From: Bacteroidales bacterium
GTDB taxonomy: Bacteria > Bacteroidota > Bacteroidia > Bacteroidales > Muribaculaceae
Direction: 5' to 3'
NCBI GenBank assembly: GCA_014800685.1
Contig: JAAVFQ010000003.1
Coordinates: 51,707-115,706, forward strand
DNA length: 64,000 nucleotides
Position 1 is the first letter of the stretch. Each line of letters opens with the position of its first letter. The position numbers were made by a program, and so were the translations under genes. Shown here one piece after another: positions 62,123 through 64,000 of this stretch. The notes beneath the pieces are model-generated. The model did no database searches. It saw only the letters and a list, made by a program, of their open reading frames with translations, and was not told where the DNA came from.

Positions 62123-63106
62123 ATGAGACTAATCCATACTTTTTCGCTCATTATTGTGATTGCAGTTCTTTTTCTATCTGCATGCTCAAAGAAATATCAG
62201 TATTCCGAAGGAATGGTGTGGAATACTGCCTATCATATCACTTATAAAGGGGATGCCAACCTGCAAGATTCCGTTATGGCCGTTATGAAGGAGGTGGGAT
62301 CTTCGCTTTCAGTCTTTGACAGCACCTCTCTCGTAAGCCGACTTAACCTCTCGCCGGCAATAGAGTCTGACCGTCACTTAAAAGCTGTCTATGAATGTTC
62401 GCATAAGATCAATCGCATTACAAAAAGGGCTTTCGATCCGACCCTTTCGCCTCTAATTACGGCTTGGGGATTCGGAAAGGGACACCGACCTACGTCAGAC
62501 ACTCTGCGCATAGACTCCCTCTTGCAGCTTGTGGGGATAGAGAAGACATTCCTTCGTAACGACTCCATTATTAAGGAGGATGCCCGCATAAATTTTAATT
62601 TCTCGGCCGTGGCGAAGGGTTATGGAGTGGATGAAGTGGCAAGGATGTTTCTGCGCAATGGAGTGGAAGATTATCTTATAGAGATAGGTGGAGAAATACG
62701 CGTCTGCGGCGAGTCGCCTTCGGGTGGCAAATGGCGCATTTCGATTGACCGGCCCACAGTCAAAGCCAATAAGGAGATTCATGATTCTCAAGCCATTATA
62801 GCCATTACAGATCTATCGCTTGCTACCTCCGGCAACTACCGGAACTATCATGAAATAGGGGGCAAACGCCTTGGCCATACCATAGACCGGCTGACGGGGC
62901 GTCCGGCTGTCACCACGCTTGCCTCCGCCACGGTATTGGCTGATGACTGCATGACGGCTGATGCTTTGGCCACTGCGCTGATGGCTATGCCGGATGCCGG
63001 TCTCAAAAACTTCTGCATTAAAAATAACATAGCCGCCTTTCTGGTCTTTCACTCGGGAGAGGTATGGACGTCTCCCGGATTCAAGACTCTGACAGAGACC
63101 CTATAA
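62123..63106 (+). CDS. apbE: FAD:protein FMN transferase (lipoprotein)
   Basis: This 327-aa lipoprotein (lipobox LSAC, Cys21) carries the ApbE fold: MVWNTAYHITYKGD, then SVFDSTSLVSRLNLS, FDPTLSPLITAWGFGKGHRP, NFSAVAKGYGVDEVARMFLR, IEIGGEIRVCGESPSGGKW, and the Mg/FAD site near HTIDRLTGRPA and ADDCMTADALATALMAM. It transfers FMN from FAD to Thr residues, the reaction needed by NqrB and NqrC. It is not in the nqr operon but fits as its maturation enzyme. Confidence 0.95.
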   Translation: MRLIHTFSLIIVIAVLFLSACSKKYQYSEGMVWNTAYHITYKGDANLQDSVMAVMKEVGSSLSVFDSTSLVSRLNLSPAIESDRHLKAVYECSHKINRITKRAFDPTLSPLITAWGFGKGHRPTSDTLRIDSLLQLVGIEKTFLRNDSIIKEDARINFNFSAVAKGYGVDEVARMFLRNGVEDYLIEIGGEIRVCGESPSGGKWRISIDRPTVKANKEIHDSQAIIAITDLSLATSGNYRNYHEIGGKRLGHTIDRLTGRPAVTTLASATVLADDCMTADALATALMAMPDAGLKNFCIKNNIAAFLVFHSGEVWTSPGFKTLTETL

Positions 63107-63144
63107 GCAGTTTCCCTCTAAGCAAGTATTCCGCATATTACGCC

Positions 63145-64000
63145 ATGATATATTTATCCATAGTTTGTGCTCTTCTCATTATTCTCTGCATCTTTCTTTT
63201 CCTTAAGAACATAAAGAATGCATCCAGCTCTGCCGACAGCATTGAAGTGCTAAGAGATATGCTTGATGAGGAAAAGGCTCGCTCTGCCTCACTTTCAGCT
63301 GAAATAGAGCGCGCACGTTTGCGTGGTGAAGAGAGTGCCCGCCTGTCTGAGATTCTTTCTCCGCTAAAAGAACGTATCGACATTTTCAACCGCAACTTTA
63401 CCGATGCACGCATAAAGGATTCCGCTACTCATCAGCAACTCCACGACCAGTTGGAACGCTTGATGAATCTTAACTCGACCATCGGCAAAGAAGCCCGTGC
63501 GCTTTCCGAAGCTCTACGAGGAAACTCAAAGGTGCAGGGAGACTGGGGCGAGGCCGTTCTCGAACGTCTTCTGGAGAATGCAGGATTGAGAAAGGGGGTC
63601 AATTATGAAACTCAAGTCACTCGAAACGCAACGGGCGAAGTGCTCCGCAATGAAGAAGGAAATCTGCTCCGTCCGGACGTTGTGATAATAATGCCGGAAG
63701 ATAGACGCCTTATCATCGACTCAAAAGTATCGCTTACAGATTATGTAAATATGCGGGAATGCGAGACAGCATCGCAGAAAGAAGAATATCGTAAAAGGCA
63801 TCTGGCTTCTGTGAGACGACACATTGATGAGCTTTATGACAAGAATTACCAGAAAGCCGTAATAGGTTCAGCCGATCAGGTGATTATGTTTATTCCTGTC
63901 GAGGGCGCATTCCTTGAAGCCGCGAATGAAGATTTATGGAATTATGCCTACAGCCACAACGTTGTGATAGCCTCTCCCGCTCATCTGGCGGGTCTTCTAC
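63145..64000 (+). CDS. rmuC: RmuC family DNA recombination protein (3'-truncated by window edge)
   Basis: The frame runs open from the ATG at 63145 to the last base (285 codons). An N-terminal membrane helix (IYLSIVCALLIILCIFLFL) is followed by a coiled-coil region (about residues 25-105), then the RmuC nuclease-like domain with KVQGDWGEAVLERLLENAGL, RPDVVIIMPEDRRLIIDSKV and IGSADQVIMFIPVEGAF. RmuC restrains inversion of repeats in E. coli; the biochemical activity is unknown. The catalytic core is partly present and the C-terminus is missing. Confidence 0.93.
   Translation, partial: MIYLSIVCALLIILCIFLFLKNIKNASSSADSIEVLRDMLDEEKARSASLSAEIERARLRGEESARLSEILSPLKERIDIFNRNFTDARIKDSATHQQLHDQLERLMNLNSTIGKEARALSEALRGNSKVQGDWGEAVLERLLENAGLRKGVNYETQVTRNATGEVLRNEEGNLLRPDVVIIMPEDRRLIIDSKVSLTDYVNMRECETASQKEEYRKRHLASVRRHIDELYDKNYQKAVIGSADQVIMFIPVEGAFLEAANEDLWNYAYSHNVVIASPAHLAGLL

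Overview
The window looks like a chromosomal segment from a member of the Bacteroidales. The supporting signs are a complete Na+-translocating NADH:quinone reductase (nqrABCDEF) operon, a TonB/periplasmic-binding/TPR gene trio, Bacteroidetes-type families (DUF4492, DUF4494, OmpA-family porin, C10 peptidase), and many promoters of the Bacteroidetes form TTTG - about 20 nt - TAnnTTTG. A gut Muribaculaceae-like genome is my inference; the sequence alone does not prove the family. Gene density is high and most genes are housekeeping. I see no prophage, CRISPR array, transposase or conjugative module.

Layout. 1-5.7 kb: the end of a TonB protein, a 58-aa membrane protein, a PstS-like lipoprotein, a TPR protein and a secreted C10 cysteine peptidase. 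6-12.2 kb: nqrA-F. 12.3-14.5 kb: glyA and bioD. 14.7-20.5 kb (minus): a thiamine operon thiS-tenI/thiE2-thiE-thiG-thiH-thiF-tenA-thiD led by a TPP riboswitch, with no thiC. 20.7-25.5 kb: a 3'-5' exonuclease, a small membrane protein, an acyltransferase-3 and a WG-repeat protein. 26.2-36.8 kb (minus): pyruvate:ferredoxin oxidoreductase, a DbpA-like helicase, recG, ispD, fabG, a KAS III enzyme and a TetR regulator with an 18-bp palindrome at its promoter. 37.2 kb: initiator tRNA. 37.4-44.7 kb: an RluA-type pseudouridine synthase, an esterase, cydAB with DUF4492, an SDR, DUF4494 and YggS. 45.1-50.2 kb: an MFS sugar transporter, transketolase and an OmpA protein. 50.3-57.6 kb: an 11-bp tandem array, a zinc-finger protein, a DUF3825-like protein, split chromate transporter, folC, Bcr/CflA MFS and DUF805. 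57.7-64 kb: RNase G, a 29-aa basic ribosomal-type protein, HU, YigZ, DJ-1/PfpI, apbE and the start of rmuC.

How the genes fit together. Nqr, cytochrome bd and PFOR describe an anaerobic or nanaerobic energy metabolism. ApbE, encoded 50 kb from nqr, would attach FMN to NqrB and NqrC. The thiamine operon makes the thiazole moiety and salvages the pyrimidine, supplying TPP to PFOR and transketolase in the same window. IspD, FabG and the KAS III enzyme sit together under a probable TetR-type regulator.

The least explained content is intergenic. (1) A MITE-like family about 180 bp long has imperfect terminal inverted repeats (AAGTAAGT...AAAATTAA), a long palindromic body and three full copies. 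There are also internally deleted copies, and isolated ends that often sit just upstream of start codons, notably in the nqr and thi operons. (2) Palindromic terminators share nearly the same arm sequence (GAGGGTGTGTCAAAA). (3) An array of about twenty 11-bp units lies at 50.35-50.58 kb. All coordinates, alignments and family calls come from reading the sequence; no database search was run.
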